A stretch of 64,000 nt of DNA from Ascarosepion bandense (taxonomy: Eukaryota; Mollusca; Cephalopoda; Sepiida; Sepiidae). Location: contig JBBBDQ010001275.1 in NCBI GenBank assembly GCA_037127315.1, positions 124,001 to 188,000 of the forward strand, in the 5' to 3' direction. The translations under genes were made by a program, and so were the position numbers. Shown here piece after piece: positions 1 through 11,989 of the stretch; the stretch's first letter is position 1, and every line of letters begins with the position of its first letter. The notes under the pieces were generated by a model. It saw only the letters and a program-made list of their open reading frames with translations, was not told where the DNA came from and did no database searches.

Positions 1-741
1 AACAGACCGACACAGGCCGACACACATGGACTGACTCAAGAGAGCGGAGTGTAATCAGTATCCCCTTGACCTAAGTCAAGTGGTTTACTATCCTAGCCTC
101 CCTTTCCTCTCCTCTTATCTTTAGCTGTCTCAAAACTACTTACTGATCTCAGGAGCGAATACATCAAAGACACTCCTTACTTACAATGCTTACACATTCC
201 CGAAGCATTAATTCTCTTTTCAGCATTTTATTGCCATGAACATTTTAACATCTGTTAGACCTATACTTCAAGTATAATTTAATTGTAAAGACCGTAATTG
301 ATATGTGTATATATAAAATGCTATTTTTTAATTGACTTATAGCAGACTATCTACAACGAGGCCAAATTCCGTTAATATGCAACAATACACAACTACCCTT
401 CACTAGAATGGACTTTCTACTATAAACTGGAAAAGAATGGATAACCTTGCTATAAGTCATGAAAAGCCTGTTGGATATCAGTCAAGGGAATATCTAAAAG
501 ACATCATGGTAAGTAGCCTAAGCAAATCTTAATATTATAGCCATTAGAAACAAGTTTTGACACCTTTTATAAAGAAAATAAAAATGAATTTCTGACATTT
601 TATCAATAATTTCTTCCTGAATTGTTGAAAAAAGGAATAATTATCATCAAACATTGATTTATGTGACTTGTTATAAAACTGAACAGCATCAACAGTATTT
701 AATCTGTCAAAATCAAACATGTGCACATCTTTGCCAATATC
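1..741. other. Unassigned AT-rich sequence
   Basis: I see no gene, RNA or recognisable repeat here. The first ~110 bases are less AT-rich than the rest and could be the edge of a repeat that continues outside the window. The small reading frames are not supported by any family resemblance. Confidence 0.5.
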
Positions 742-2040
742 TTTTTTTAATCCTTTCACCCCAAGCAGGGTGATACTGCCACTGGTGTGCAGGGGGCTAC
801 ATAAGAGAACAGTGGAAGTTTAAGCAAGAAGGAGAGCAAAGAGAAAGACAAACCAGTTACAGAGATGTCAGAGAAAGGAAAAGAAAAGGATGGGAGTATC
901 AGTGTGAAGACAGTTGTGAGGGTAGACTGAGAAAGGAAAAGAACAAAATATACAGTGATAGGGAAGAACTGGAGTCAAGTGGATAAAAGATAGGAATTGA
1001 CATTGCATTTAAATTTTTGGTGATTGTAGCTGTCAGGGAAGCAAGTATACCAAAGGGAGTTTCACAGATGAAGAGTGCAAGAAAAGAAACTGTTGGAGTA
1101 GAATGTGGCGGTTGCATTTAGTTGATTTAATTGTAAAAGGCTGGGACCTTGTTGCCAGTATGGTTGCTCGAGTAAATTCTTGTGGAGAGGGCATCAATGA
1201 GCTAATCTTGTCGAAACAGAAGCCATGAAAATATTTGTAGAATAGACAGAGGGAAGCCACATCTCACCGGTGAAAAAGTGGCTGGAGTCGAGCTGCTAGG
1301 TTAGACCAATCACGTTACAGATTCTTCTTTGGAGCCTGCTGAGAACCCTGAGATGAATAGCAGGGGCACTTGACCAGATATGACAACAGTATTCAATGCA
1401 CGGTCAGGATGGTTGAATTGTATATGTGCAAGATGGACTCATGTAGGAAAAAATTCCTGGCCCGACAGAGTGACCCAACCTTCCTAGCAGTGGATTTAGT
1501 TAATGTAATGGTTCCACTTGAGGTCAGAAGAGAGGGTGAAACCAAGGAAGTGTAGTGCTTTGTTTTCAGGGAGACTATCTTGATCCATGTCGATAGGAGA
1601 ACTGAGAGATTGCCTGTGGTGGTTGACAGATAGCAGCTTCATTTTAGAAGCATTCAAATTTACTAGCCATTTCCTATTCTAGCATTTGTGTGGTACGATA
1701 TGGAGGCTTCCCATTCAAGACAGCCTTCTTTATGCAGTTTGATAGAAAAGATTGGATCAAATCAAACAAGCACCCAGTGATACCATAATCCTGTAATTTT
1801 CACAGAAGGTCAGCATACCAAACCCTATCAAATGTTTTGGAGATATCCAAGACAACAGCTTGAGCTTTGCCGGACTTATTGAGGGCCTGGTATATGGACT
1901 TGGTGATGATTGTCAGCATATTGGCAAAGGGGAAGCCATACTGTCTGTCTGAGAACAGTTTATGAGCAATAAGATGATATATGGGTGCACCCGTAAAACT
2001 CTTGACAATCAGAGATTGACAGCTGATCTTGCTTCAGGTC
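742..2040 (-). pseudogene. LINE-1 type (jockey/CR1/L2-like) retrotransposon, 3' part, reverse strand
   Basis: Read on the reverse strand, this carries the end of a non-LTR reverse transcriptase. A palm-like stretch with LDISK..DRVW-type sequence lies near 1840-1990, a thumb/connection region with SLCRAR near 1440-1560, and the family's C-terminal block ASLCLFYKYFHGF..EFTRAT at 1033-1260. The 3' end shows the family signature (complement of CCTTGCTTGGGGTGA, then a short A-run at 742-749). Frames are broken many times, so this is a dead copy. The clade is inferred from sequence style only. The same C-terminal block recurs at 24.2, 34.8, 51.9 and 60.5 kb. Confidence 0.8.
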
Positions 2041-2339
2041 TAGCACTAACTTCCTGTTGGACAATTTTCTCATTTTTATTTGAGATCATCAGCCAATTTG
2101 ACCATATTGAACCAATCAGACTATTAAAACAAGAGTAAATAACTATAACATTAGCATAGAAACAGAGTTGAGATCAGATGTCATCAGCAAAGTCATTGAT
2201 GAAAATTACAAACATATTACGTATGTCAAAGGAATAATATCATGAGGAAAACCTGTATAAAAAATGAAAAATTCTAAAAGACTGGCCATTCAAGGCAAAT
2301 TTCATTTTGCAATTTATAAGAAAGAATTAATCAGTTTAA

Positions 2340-2600
2340 AATAGATCTAGAATTGCCATAAACTTTCAACTTGTGAAGAAGACCAGTATGCCAAAAACCC
2401 TCACAAATGTCTTTGAGACATCCAAAGCAACTTCCCCATTCTTACCTAAAGCTTGATAGACTCTTTCCACAATGATCGTTAACATATCAGTTGTTGACTT
2501 AGAGAAGCAATAGCCATATTGTTTGTTAGAAAGGAGATCCTGAAAGGTGAAATGCTTAACCAATTTGCTGATTAGGGCTGCTAGTACTTTGCCATAAAGA
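2340..2600 (-). pseudogene. LINE-1 reverse transcriptase palm fragment
   Basis: The reverse strand encodes LLSNKQYGYCFSKST, then VERVYQALGKNGEVALDVSK, the finger/palm start of the same LINE-1 family. The segment repeats part of the domain already present at about 1840-2040, with about 300 bases of unrelated DNA between. It is therefore either a second truncated copy or a duplicated piece of one copy. The downstream FADD-type catalytic box is not present in this fragment. Confidence 0.7.
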
Positions 2601-2639
2601 GGTAGAAAGCTAATAAGCTAAGTGAAGTTTCACATAGAT

Positions 2640-2933
2640 GTGCATTGTGGTGCAGTGGATATTGAGTCAGAACGACAAATCGGGGTGCTGAGTTCGAATT
2701 GTAGTTGAAACCTTTGTATTCACTTACGTGCAAATACCCTTGGAAATGGTATTAATCCACCTCTTCCCTCTAGTTATGAGTTAAATAACAGTTCTATAGC
2801 CTTGGCTGGCAACCAGTCTACCACAGAAAGCAATGACAACCTACTGCGGGATAATCTTCTGCCCAGTCAGTCATGTCACTTTTGAGACATGATCGCCCAA
2901 CGAGTGTATCACATATGGCACTCAACTGACCGA
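2640..2933 (+). mobile_element. tRNA-derived SINE, near full length
   Basis: The head has a good pol III box A (TGGTGCAGTGG) and box B (GAGTTCGAAT). The body has the family landmarks AATACCCTTGG, TATGAGTTAAATAACA and GGCAACCAGTCTACCACAG, and the tail ends in GTATCACATATGGCACTCAACTGACC. At least ten further copies occur in the window on both strands. No protein is encoded. It sits just upstream (in LINE sense) of the reverse LINE-1 fragments. Confidence 0.88.
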
Positions 2934-2989
2934 AGTTTTACATGGCTACCTGAGATTTATTTAAAATTCTCAATAATGTGACCAAATAA

Positions 2990-3085
2990 AAAACCTCAAG
3001 GATACAGTGACCGAAGCATTTTGACTATGACAATCAAGATGAGGACAACGGTTCAAATAATTCAGTGTGCAGGTTATTTTTAATT
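2990..3085 (+). repeat. Penelope-like terminal repeat tail fragment
   Basis: GACAATCAAGATGAGGACAA followed by a GTTCAAATAATT-type stretch matches the tail that follows the ribozyme-like motif at 21.27 kb (GACAATAAAAATGAGGACAA). Only the tail remains. Assignment to Penelope-like sequence is inference from that family likeness. Confidence 0.4.
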
Positions 3086-5200
3086 ATTCTGCTTGAAGAT
3101 TTTACAAAAATACTTAATCTTTTCTTTTTATGTGATGTAGCTAATCACTAAAATTGGCATTTAGTTTGGTTCAATTTTTCCAAGATTCATAGAAAAGCAT
3201 CTTGCATTTCTAATTCACGGGGAAATTTTACAACCCTTTTTCTTTTGGTAAAAGCTGGAAAAACATTTGAGTGACACACGGGAATCGAATAATGAGCTTA
3301 AATTAGTTTTTCACTTTGATTTAATTTCATTTTGTTATTTTTCTGTTTCAAATTCAATAAACTGAAGAACGTGGTTGCCAAAAAGAGTAAAAAACAGCAA
3401 CAGGTTGACGAATATCTTAGAAACTAATTTAACCAAGGTGATCTTGCTAGTTTATAACAAAAATTCGATCAAACTGTAGATCTGTTTTCAGAATTTTTTT
3501 TTAGTTTTATTGATTCACAAAAAATGTCCACACTTTTGTTCAATCACAGAAATAACAAAATGTGCCGAAAATTCTTCTCATGAGAAGTGGGAAGAATTTT
3601 CTTGGAGAGAGAACAAAAGCTTGATTCTTTAAATATTAGATTTCTATAAATTTTAAAAGTTTCAAAATAAATAAAAATATTTGAAATTTCATATCTTCAA
3701 CGGTTCCTAAATGCTACTGATGTCACCAAAAGTAAGATTTATTGAAAGAGAATAATTTCCAAGTTTCCAATATAAAATACAAGAGTTAAAGCAGAGTTAA
3801 CAATAATTTCAGTTTATGTTCATAAGCTGGAACATTTTAAAATTCTTTTGTGTAATAAAAGTTATGAGTCAGAACTGAAAAGTACTCAGTCCTACCAAAT
3901 ACACATAGTTTTCAGTTTCCACATATAAATGCCCAAACCCACTCACAAAAAGCGATTTTTAAGAAGAGACTCAGTCTACGTCCCACCTCAAAAACGGTTT
4001 TTGTCTGTATAAAGCAGGCATCAATGCCTTATTCCTCTACAGGAGTTCACACACTCACACACACACAGACACAACCACACACACACACAACCACACATAT
4101 ATATTCCATTTGTAAACGAGTTATTACGTGACCTAGGTTTCTACCATGAGAGGTGTCTTCAGGCAATTTGCAATAACTGATTTTACCGTTTACTGTTTTT
4201 TTTTTTTAAGAACACTCACGTAATGGTGTTTTTTTATTGCTCACGTGGCAGGGAATTTTTGAACACACAATTTTTAAAATTACGAGAAATTATGGCGTTT
4301 TCATCCATGGTTGTATGAACCTAAGGGTTATTTTTTAGTATGGTTACACTTAGTCATAATTTCCGCTCTTTCATTCTATAGTTCGTTTTTGTTTGAGAAT
4401 AGCATAATCTCTAAATTTTCTTCTTGGCACAGTCTACATATTTTGCCACTGTTGTAAGGCTTGGCTGTTTTTGCTATACTCCACGTTATGTCTGGGTCTT
4501 TTCCATATTTTGATTTTAATTTCTACACGTGGCTAGCCAATTTTGTACAGGTTTATAAGTTTTCTATTTTTAATGTAGACTTTTTAATACAAATGTGCAC
4601 TGGTCTAATCTTATTATGACCAGAAAATAAGTAATTAAACAATCAATATACGCACAGATGAATGCACAATGATCTTTATTATGCTAAAAACAATTCCGTC
4701 TAAAAACGTAGTGTAGCTTTTAGTTAAAAATAAAAACAGACCCTGTCTTTTATTAAAAAAGAGTGATTTTGCACCCCCAGTTTCTTCCTTGATTTATGTT
4801 TGCGGAATTGTTTGAAGTGAGTCAGGAAGTGAAAATATATTTGCTTTTTGTTTCCAGTTGAAATATTTTCTCTTGACTACTTTAATAAATCAACATTACT
4901 TCTGCTTTTCTTACCCAAAAAAAAAATGTTTTTTCACAATATTTTGCCTTTTGATTTCGGTTGGGCAAAAGGAAATATTTCTTTTATTGACAAAATGATT
5001 AAAAACAAAAAACCCAAACATTGGGCTGAAGGACACAATCAAATGCAATACAAAAACAAACATTTATGTGGTTGACAATAAAAACAAAATTGAAGAAAAA
5101 TCCCAAAGCTGAAGTCTAAGAGGTACAAATATACATACAATGCAATGCAAATGTATGCATACAGGGTGCGATGTAGAAATTGTCATCAATATATTTACCA
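3086..5200. other. Unassigned AT-rich sequence with a (CA)n tract
   Basis: No gene or recognisable element. An imperfect (CA)n tract lies at about 4049-4094, poly-T at 4197-4208 and a poly-A run at 4917-4925. Short open frames here (for example 4848-5075) have low-complexity, AT-driven composition and no family resemblance. Confidence 0.5.
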
Positions 5201-5397
5201 AAATTACAAAAAAATATCTTGAAATACTAAAGAGTAAATTTATTCAATAAATTTGCGATTGACTTCAACCACATCCTACAGACAGCTTTGGAATCTCCTG
5301 CACCTCTTCTGGACAGTCTCCTCATTTAAGTTGGTGAATGCTGCCATAATCCTTGCCTTCAGTTCATCTTTAGTGTCACAAAGAGTTTTGTTACAAT
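5200..5397 (-). pseudogene. Tc1/mariner-superfamily transposase C-terminal fragment
   Basis: The reverse strand reads KDELKARIMAAFTNLNEETV then QKRCRRFQS, a C-terminal transposase block. The same block is repeated at 5990-6150 in the same orientation and with similar downstream bases (CCAAAATT, ATCTTGAAAT). The two are thus duplicate 3' ends separated by (TA)n-rich DNA. No N-terminal or catalytic part is attached to this copy. Confidence 0.7.
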
Positions 5398-5440
5398 TAA
5401 GCTGCTTGACACTTATACATTGAAATGATGGGAGAGTCCA

Positions 5441-5442
<2 letters not shown>

Positions 5443-5485
<43 letters not shown>
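5443..5485. repeat. (TA)n microsatellite
   Basis: Uninterrupted alternating A/T for about 43 bases between the first transposase fragment and unassigned DNA. Confidence 0.95.
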
Positions 5486-5488
<3 letters not shown>

Positions 5489-5885
5489 TTGTACTAGTAG
5501 TATGTTCAGCATCATTAGATCCCATAACAAGCAAGTTTTGATGAATTTCAGTGACTCTAATACAAGACTCGGGATTATACCCTCCTGCAATTGCAGATCT
5601 AGAGAAAACTGTCTGGTGGAAGGTAAATGTAGATCTACAAATATGATATACTGAACGGAGAAGTATTTGTCATCAAAGCAAAAAGAACAAAACAAATCTG
5701 TTAAAAAACTGTCTTAGTTGTTTAAGAAACTTGAGAGCCATTTGAAAATTGAAGCAAATCTCACTCGTCACAGAATCTGACAAACCCATCAGATGCCCAA
5801 ATCAGCTTGTGTCTACAGGGTGTGAGGGATAAATTGTTGTCGAAATTACACAAGAATGAAAATATCACTGAAGACCTCATTTTAA

Positions 5886-5908
5886 CACACACACACATAC
5901 ATACACAT

Positions 5909-5962
<54 letters not shown>
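5886..5962. repeat. (CA)n-(TA)n compound microsatellite
   Basis: A CA/CATA-rich run changes into pure (TA)n. It abuts the larger transposase pseudogene downstream. Confidence 0.95.
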
Positions 5963-5966
<4 letters not shown>

Positions 5967-5967
<1 letters not shown>

Positions 5968-6480
5968 CCAAAATTTCAAAAAAACTATCTTGAAATCTGA
6001 AATAGTAAATTTGTTCCATAAAACTGCCATTGGCTTCAAAAACTGCCAGATGACTTCGGAATCTCCTGCACCTCTTCTGGACAGTCTCCTTATTTAAATT
6101 GGTGAATGCTGCCATAATCCTTGCCTTCAGTTCATTTTTGGTATTATAAGAAGTTTTTTTTGGTCTCTTGCTCAACTGTGCTCCAACTATAATAATCAAG
6201 TCTTGGGAGTTTGATGGCTAGTTTGATAGGAGGTGATGTGATTGTAGAAATTGTCTGACAGCTATGACTAGGTTCTCCTGCTTGTGTGGTATGGTGCAGT
6301 GTCCTGTTGTCAGATATAGCATCTTCCAGCAGCCACCCTCTTGACCTAAGGCAACACGACCTCCTCCAGGTACTTGATGTAGGCTTCCCTGTTGACTGTG
6401 AAGCCTTTTGGGAAGATGAATGGAGGTATAACATCACCATCAATAATGATCACTTCAAATATCTTTGTAATCACCATTAG
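5967..6480 (-). pseudogene. Tc1/mariner-superfamily transposase, decayed
   Basis: On the reverse strand, from 6440 downwards, pieces of one transposase appear in order. First PKGFTVNREAYIKYLEEVV, then a QQDTAPYHTSR block that would hold the second catalytic Asp, then LPRLDYYSW, the region after the third acidic residue, and last the ELKARIMAAFTNLNKETV C-terminus. Several frame changes and stops separate them and the SPD-type residue is degraded, so the gene is dead. Terminal inverted repeats were not identified. Confidence 0.75.
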
Positions 6481-6984
6481 ACTCATCCGACTTTTACTCT
6501 ATCCTCTACAGTATTTTTAGATTGACACTCTGGAAATGTTTGTACAGGAGAGTCTGGTATTAATGCCAAGCAGTACAGCATGCAATTTCCAAATTTTTGG
6601 CAGAGTGAATTGCATCATGTGGTTCTTCTTTCATACAGGCAGTGCCCAACTGACCCTACTACATGGTATCAAAAACAAACAGTGCAAAAGCATAAAAATA
6701 CAAAATGGAGACAATTTACCCATTGTACCCAAATATATGGGTAAGAAAGTGAGATACAAGGAGTTAAAGTGGCAAGAAAAAGAGAGGGAGAATAGTGTTG
6801 ATAATAAAAGAGAGAAAGACATGTAGTGAAAGAAAGAAGAAAAAGTTATCAGAAAAAAGAGAGAAAAATGGTAATAGAAGGAAAGAAAGAGAAATAGAAA
6901 GATGAGTGGTGAGAGAAAGTGAGAGACAAGTGATTAATAAAAGAGAGAAACAAAAACGTTATATATCTCATAACTATGAATTAA
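6481..6984. other. Unassigned, purine-rich stretch
   Basis: The part from 6760 to 6955 is strongly GA/A-rich on this strand (GAGAGAAAGA-type simple sequence). This explains the open frames on both strands. No gene recognised. Confidence 0.6.
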
Positions 6985-7110
6985 ATGTGCATTGAGACAT
7001 GGAAATTTCTATGTTTCAAGATGGAATCTTGTCATCAGGCAATGCTGGATGTTGGTTGTGAAAATCATTTACATTTTCCTCTACAATATTTATTGTATTG
7101 AGCACTGTTT
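6985..7110 (-). repeat. Penelope-like terminal repeat piece with hammerhead-like core
   Basis: On the reverse strand, 7038-7013 reads CTGATGA, one base, then AAGAT/ATCTT able to pair, then GAAAC. The flanks match 32190-32300 closely (ATGAATTAAATGT, GGCAATG.TGGATGTTGGTTGT), so this is a dispersed repeat. A hammerhead relationship is inferred from the core; the cleavage-side strand was not found. Confidence 0.45.
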
Positions 7111-7177
7111 AAAAAATAAAAATAAATGCCAGAGGACTCAAAACCATAAAACCTTGGATCCTCTTCACCTGGATTTA

Positions 7178-7179
<2 letters not shown>

Positions 7180-7232
<53 letters not shown>

Positions 7233-7295
7233 TACGAACTTTCTTAAATGGTATAGCCATTTCAATGGATAAATTTAACACCCATCTCATCAGTG

Positions 7296-7367
<72 letters not shown>

Positions 7368-7464
7368 AACTTTATTTTCCCATGTTTTGGTCTTGCTAAT
7401 GAGATGGGTGTAAAAAGAAATCTTTGTGATTTATCTCCAAACTGTTTTTTCTTAATTTATGACT

Positions 7465-7504
<40 letters not shown>
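7180..7504. repeat. (TA)n, (CA)n, (TA)n microsatellite cluster
   Basis: (TA)n lies at about 7180-7226, (CA)n at about 7302-7361 and (TA)n at about 7470-7504. ACACCCATCTCAT at 7278-7290 is exactly inverted at 7399-7411, so the (CA)n lies in the loop of a 13-bp inverted repeat. Confidence 0.9.
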
Positions 7505-7510
<6 letters not shown>

Positions 7511-7559
7511 CTGTGCATACAACAAGGCACACAATAAAGTAATCCAAGTTTGAAATAAA

Positions 7560-8430
7560 GAAGTATTCTTCAGATCTTTGAGAAAAGAAGACTTAACTTA
7601 CAAAACATGAATGGCAATTATTAGCAATGGATCCCTCCAGTCTTTGATCATGGCAATCTTCTTAGAACTGACTTTCTTCCAAGATTTCTGAGAAGTAATG
7701 TCTGCAGAAAGGTGCAATGAAAGAAATAGGTCACTGTGTTTCGAGATTAGAGTTCAACCAGTGCAAACGTATTTCTCTCTTTTTTTTTTCTGTACCAATT
7801 TTCCTCCAGTTGGACTTCCTTTGTAATTAGACTGGACTGAAATTAACTACCAAGTTTTCAATTGACTAAAATAAGACAAACAAGATAAAAATTGATAATA
7901 ATTCATGTCTCTTTATGTCATCAATTAAAAGATAGTTGAATAGTATAGAAATATAAAGAAAATTGTATTTTATTTGGAAAGTTTTGACCTTATTTGTAAC
8001 GATGACACCAAAACAAAGTGAAACGCATCGTAAGAATTTCTTATCCGAACCTTGCTTTCTCTTATGCTCCACCAAAACGTCATCAGAAGAAATAAAATTG
8101 ATTGACAAAACTTATTTTGGAAGTTTAAGCTGATAACAAATTCTTCCTTAGTTGCAGGGAAATAGTTCACCTCTTTATTGCACTTTATCAGGTGAAGCAA
8201 AATATTTTGAGCATTTATGGAAAAAGAAATCTTTAAAAATCATTATAAGTGAAGATTGGATAAAATGAACAAATCGGGTTCAAATTACAGATGATTATTA
8301 GAAGGTATTCTATTAATTAAACATTTTTCATACAAAATACAAACTTCTTTTAATAGAAAATTATTAAAAAGATGCAATATTTTTAAATTATGCAATTTAA
8401 TTTTAATATCATATTTCTTATTATGAAATA
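7560..8430. other. Unassigned AT-rich sequence
   Basis: Nothing recognisable beyond A/T runs; poly-T at 7779-7789. Confidence 0.5.
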
Positions 8431-8436
8431 CTAGCA

Positions 8437-8815
8437 GTATAGCCCGGCATTGCTCAGGTGTAATGAAAGCTTTAAAACTAATCCATGGTCCTGGAACTCA
8501 GACTCTTTGGACATTGGCATGAAAGACTAAAAAGCAATAGCTGTTTCCAATTAAAGTGAAACTGTAGACTGAAAGAAAAATGAATGGATGTAAGTCAAAT
8601 TTTGATTTCCTGGTATCGATATCAAATAAGTTTTTTTCATCGTAAACTGAATTTTGAAGGCTAAATAAGTCCTCTGAATAAATGGTATCATGGCTGAGAC
8701 TAAGAACTATAATTATACCTACTTAGAGCCAAACCCGAAGCAAAAACTAAAATAAAAGGCTGAAAAAAATACAGACATACAGGCAGATAAACAGACACAC
8801 ACACAAACATCTTGC

Positions 8816-8855
<40 letters not shown>

Positions 8856-9150
8856 ATTTTCTGCACTATTGTAAGAACTGCAACCTTGAAACTTCTGAAT
8901 ATCATTTCTTATGTCTTTGTCTATGAGTGTATCAAATTTGATTAAAATCAGACCACTCCTTCTATAATATGATATTTTCAATTATTGATATTTATCGGGG
9001 GTACCTCGACACAAAACCTAGCTAAGAACACTCGCAGACGCTTATAGTACAACTGTGTAAATTTTCAAGAAAATCGGTTCAGCTGGTTTGGAGTCTATAG
9101 GTAACAGACAGACACACTGACAAAGTTTCATTCATAAATAAGTTTAGATA
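8437..9150 (+). repeat. Dispersed repeat with CCCGGCATTGCTC start, two adjoining units
   Basis: The first unit starts TAGCCCGGCATTGCTCAGG and ends in ACAGACACACACACAAACAT followed by (TA)n. A second stretch, 8850-9150, runs from GATTTTCTGCACTATTG to CATAAATAAGTTTAGAT. The copy at 14046-14408 joins the same start directly to the second stretch. Here an extra ~390 bases and a (TA)n intervene, which looks like two copies head to tail. No coding potential. Confidence 0.65.
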
Positions 9151-9373
9151 ATGAAATTTCATAGAATATATGGAATATTCTTATATTTCATGATAAAAAT
9201 TCCTAAAATCATTGCAAATGATCAAACATCAGAATTCATTTTGGAATTTCTCGTTAGTCAGTCTGAGATCTTACAAGCACCACCTGAGGTGACTCAAACA
9301 AACAAACTATGAATCCAAGAAATAGTCTTCAGGAATCATCTGATATAAAAATAAATAAATAAATAAACATTTC

Positions 9374-9815
9374 TGTTCAGGATGTACGTGATCATAGCCC
9401 TCAACATTACCTTATCCCTTGTATCTCTGAACAATCTTTCTCTTGTTACCCCTCCAAAACTCTGCTTTGCCATTCATTTGCTCAAGCCCATCAAGTATAT
9501 CATGCACTGCGTTCTTCTGTCTCTCTTTCTCTCTATCTGTCCTGTGAGTATCAGATTCTCCAAGACCTCCTTTCTCAGTAAATAAGCCATAAACTTTAGT
9601 TATCTTTTCCTGCTGTTAAATGTCAGATCCTTTTCATTTCTATCCTCTTCAAACCTTATCGTTACTAACATATTCGAACCATGGTATCCCTAGCATCCTT
9701 CTGTAGAACCACATTTTGGTTGCTTCAAGTTTTTCTTTCATCTTTAATGAGATTGTCCAGCATTTGCTGGCATATTGAAGGACAGACATCACATACCAAT
9801 CCAGTACTCTCTTTA
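9374..9815 (-). pseudogene. LINE-2 type (endonuclease-reverse transcriptase) 3' fragment
   Basis: The reverse strand carries decayed CWQMLDNLIKDERKT.., MWFYRRMLGIPW.., and LENLILTGQIERE-like blocks, the post-RT C-terminus of the family seen most clearly at 38683-39105. Stops and frameshifts are frequent. A tRNA-SINE abuts it directly at 9818. Confidence 0.75.
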
Positions 9816-9817
9816 TA

Positions 9818-10126
9818 TCAGTCAGTTAAGTGCCATACGTGGTATACATTTGGGCAATCATGTCTCAAAAAAGACATGACTGACTGGGCAGAAGTTTTTC
9901 CCACAATAGGTTGGCATTACTTTCTGTGGTAGACTGGCTGCCAACCAAGTCTAAAAACCCAATCAGTTCTGCAATTTAATCCATAGCTGGGGAAGAAGAG
10001 ACTGAGCAATTAATACCTTGCCTAAGAGTATTTGTGCAAAAGTGAATGCAATAAATGCAACAAAAATTTAAACTCAGCTCTCTGATTTCTTGTTCTGAGC
10101 CAATATCCATTGCACCAAGGTGCGTA
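9818..10126 (-). mobile_element. tRNA-derived SINE, reverse strand
   Basis: This shows the complete set of family landmarks in reverse: the tail CAGTCAGTTAAGTGCCATA, the hairpin CATGTCTC/AAGACATG, ACCAAG, AATACCTTGCC, and the head complement GAGCCAATATCCATTGCACC. Confidence 0.85.
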
Positions 10127-10883
10127 TGCTTTTATGCACATTACAAAAATTACCTTTGAATATCTGTAATAAATTCTTTTTCATGACATAATTTTCTGAT
10201 GCTTTCAAAACTGGCCAGAGTCTCCAGTGTTAAACATATTTCATGGCCTGATTCTGTGACCAAATAATTGAGAAATTTTCCATTATGCTTGCAGGCTTTC
10301 AGATGGTCTTGTGAAACCGATTCTAAGAGAGACGCAACTTTTCACAATTAATACAGGAAACTGTATATAAGCAGGCACCAGCCTTGAAAAGCAGCCTCTT
10401 TTCGTTTGCTTATTTTCTGCAGATTGTGTTGTGTCTCCATATCATCATTTTGGGTGCCTCTGTATTCCCACTGATGGAGGCTGAACCCATGTGGATTCAT
10501 CTGCAAAAAATACATGTATCTCTTCATTGGGGTTTTAGTTGCCTGAAGAGCCATAGTTATTTAGAAAATTAAGGAATAATAGTTGAAAAAAATGCTTTAG
10601 GTGTATCAATATTGTTCAATCAAAAATGAGAATTATGTAATCATGGAGAATTAATATTTGGGTTGTGTTTTTAATCTATGTGTTCTTTCACTTTTTTGCA
10701 GTATATATATGTTATGGACTCTCCCATCGATTTTGACGCATGAGCATCTAACACAGTTAGACAACCACACAAAGAATTATTTCAAGTGGTGAAGGCTTGT
10801 GTAGCACCATTCACACTTTTTTTAACTGCTGATAACAAACAATCGGTGCAGACGTCTGCCACAGATCGCATGAACAACTGACC
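10127..10883. other. Unassigned, with a weak open segment
   Basis: A reverse-strand stretch at about 10335-10560 is open in more than one frame and one frame has a protein-like look (ESTWVQPPSVG-type). I cannot assign it to a family. The rest is AT-rich and unrecognised. Confidence 0.35.
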
Positions 10884-11167
10884 TCAGTTATTTAACCCAT
10901 AACTGGAGGGAAGGGACGGATTAATACCTTTCCCAAGGGTACCAGTGTGTAAGTGAATGCAAAGTGTTCGACTGGAATTGGAACTCGGCTCTCCAATTTC
11001 CCCCTCCGAGCCAACATCCAGTGCACCACAACACACATCCATCAATAACGCTTACAGCACTCGGTATTCCCAAGTGGTCACCCATCTAAGTACTGACCAG
11101 GCTCAACATTGCTTAACTTCGGTGATCGAGCGAAAACCAGTGTATTCAACATGATATGACCGTAAGC
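10884..11167 (-). mobile_element. 5S-tRNA composite SINE, reverse strand, single 5S head
   Basis: Read in reverse, 11167-11047 is a 5S rRNA-like head: GGTCATATCATGTTGAATAC, GAAGTTAAGCAATG, AGTACTTAGATGGGTGACCA. A tRNA-like unit with box A/B remnants follows at 11040-10960, then the SINE body. It has one 5S unit, whereas the copies at 19.5 and 33.3 kb have two. The 5S part is 5S-derived repeat, not a working 5S gene. Confidence 0.8.
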
Positions 11168-11958
11168 TATATATATATATATATATTTTAATATATACTT
11201 GGGCAACAACCTTTCTTTCAAGCAACTTTCATTAAATAATGGTGACAAAGATTTCCTTAATTTTTATTTAGTTTTTTTTCAGTATCCTAACATTTTTTTG
11301 TTTTGCTGGAGTTAAGGAATATAAAAATTTTACATGATTATCATTCCAAGCACTTTCAGCCACTTCTCTGGCCATTTTTAAGTGTGTCATGTCTCTGCTG
11401 TTATTAGTTCATCCTCACGTTTTGACTGTAACATAGTAATTTATTCTATGTTGGATTTGAAAACGAAGCATTTGTTCTAAGCTCTCACATGCCAGTCGTG
11501 ACTGGAAATCATGTGAGCATCTTTCTAGCTTAAAAAAATTTCAAGACTCAATTTTTACTTTTAAATAATGTAAGATTGAGGTTATGAGAGAAATGTATAG
11601 TGCCCCTCTAATAGCAAGATGTTTTTGATATTGTGATTTATATAGTATTTTTATATTTTCAACCAGAATTTTCTTTAAGAATTCTTGTAAATTACAGGTT
11701 AATTAATGGCACTCTAGTTTGATTTTATATGTTTAATTGTGATGATGCTTAGCACCAGGGTTGTTGTTTTTCAGTGATTTTACTGATAAAATTTGTTTTG
11801 GTAAGCAGGTGTTTTTATCAGAAATTGCTCAATATTGAAGCAGAGATAAAGCACTGATGCAATGAAAACCAGCCGTGACAAGTGAAAACATCATGACATT
11901 ATCCTCAAAAAATTTTGAAGTTGGCATGAAACCTGCTCAGTTAAAATGACAAATTCTT

Positions 11959-11989
<31 letters not shown>

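Noticed and set aside
5276..6199. Open frames with long Tyr-Ile runs (5276-5695, 5761-6039, 5807-6097, 5882-6199)
   Set aside because: The Tyr-Ile runs are (TA)n read in frame. Only the transposase pieces within them are meaningful and they are annotated as such.
6544..6826. 96-codon forward frame rich in Lys/Glu
   Set aside because: The C-terminal half is purine-rich simple sequence; no family resemblance in the rest.
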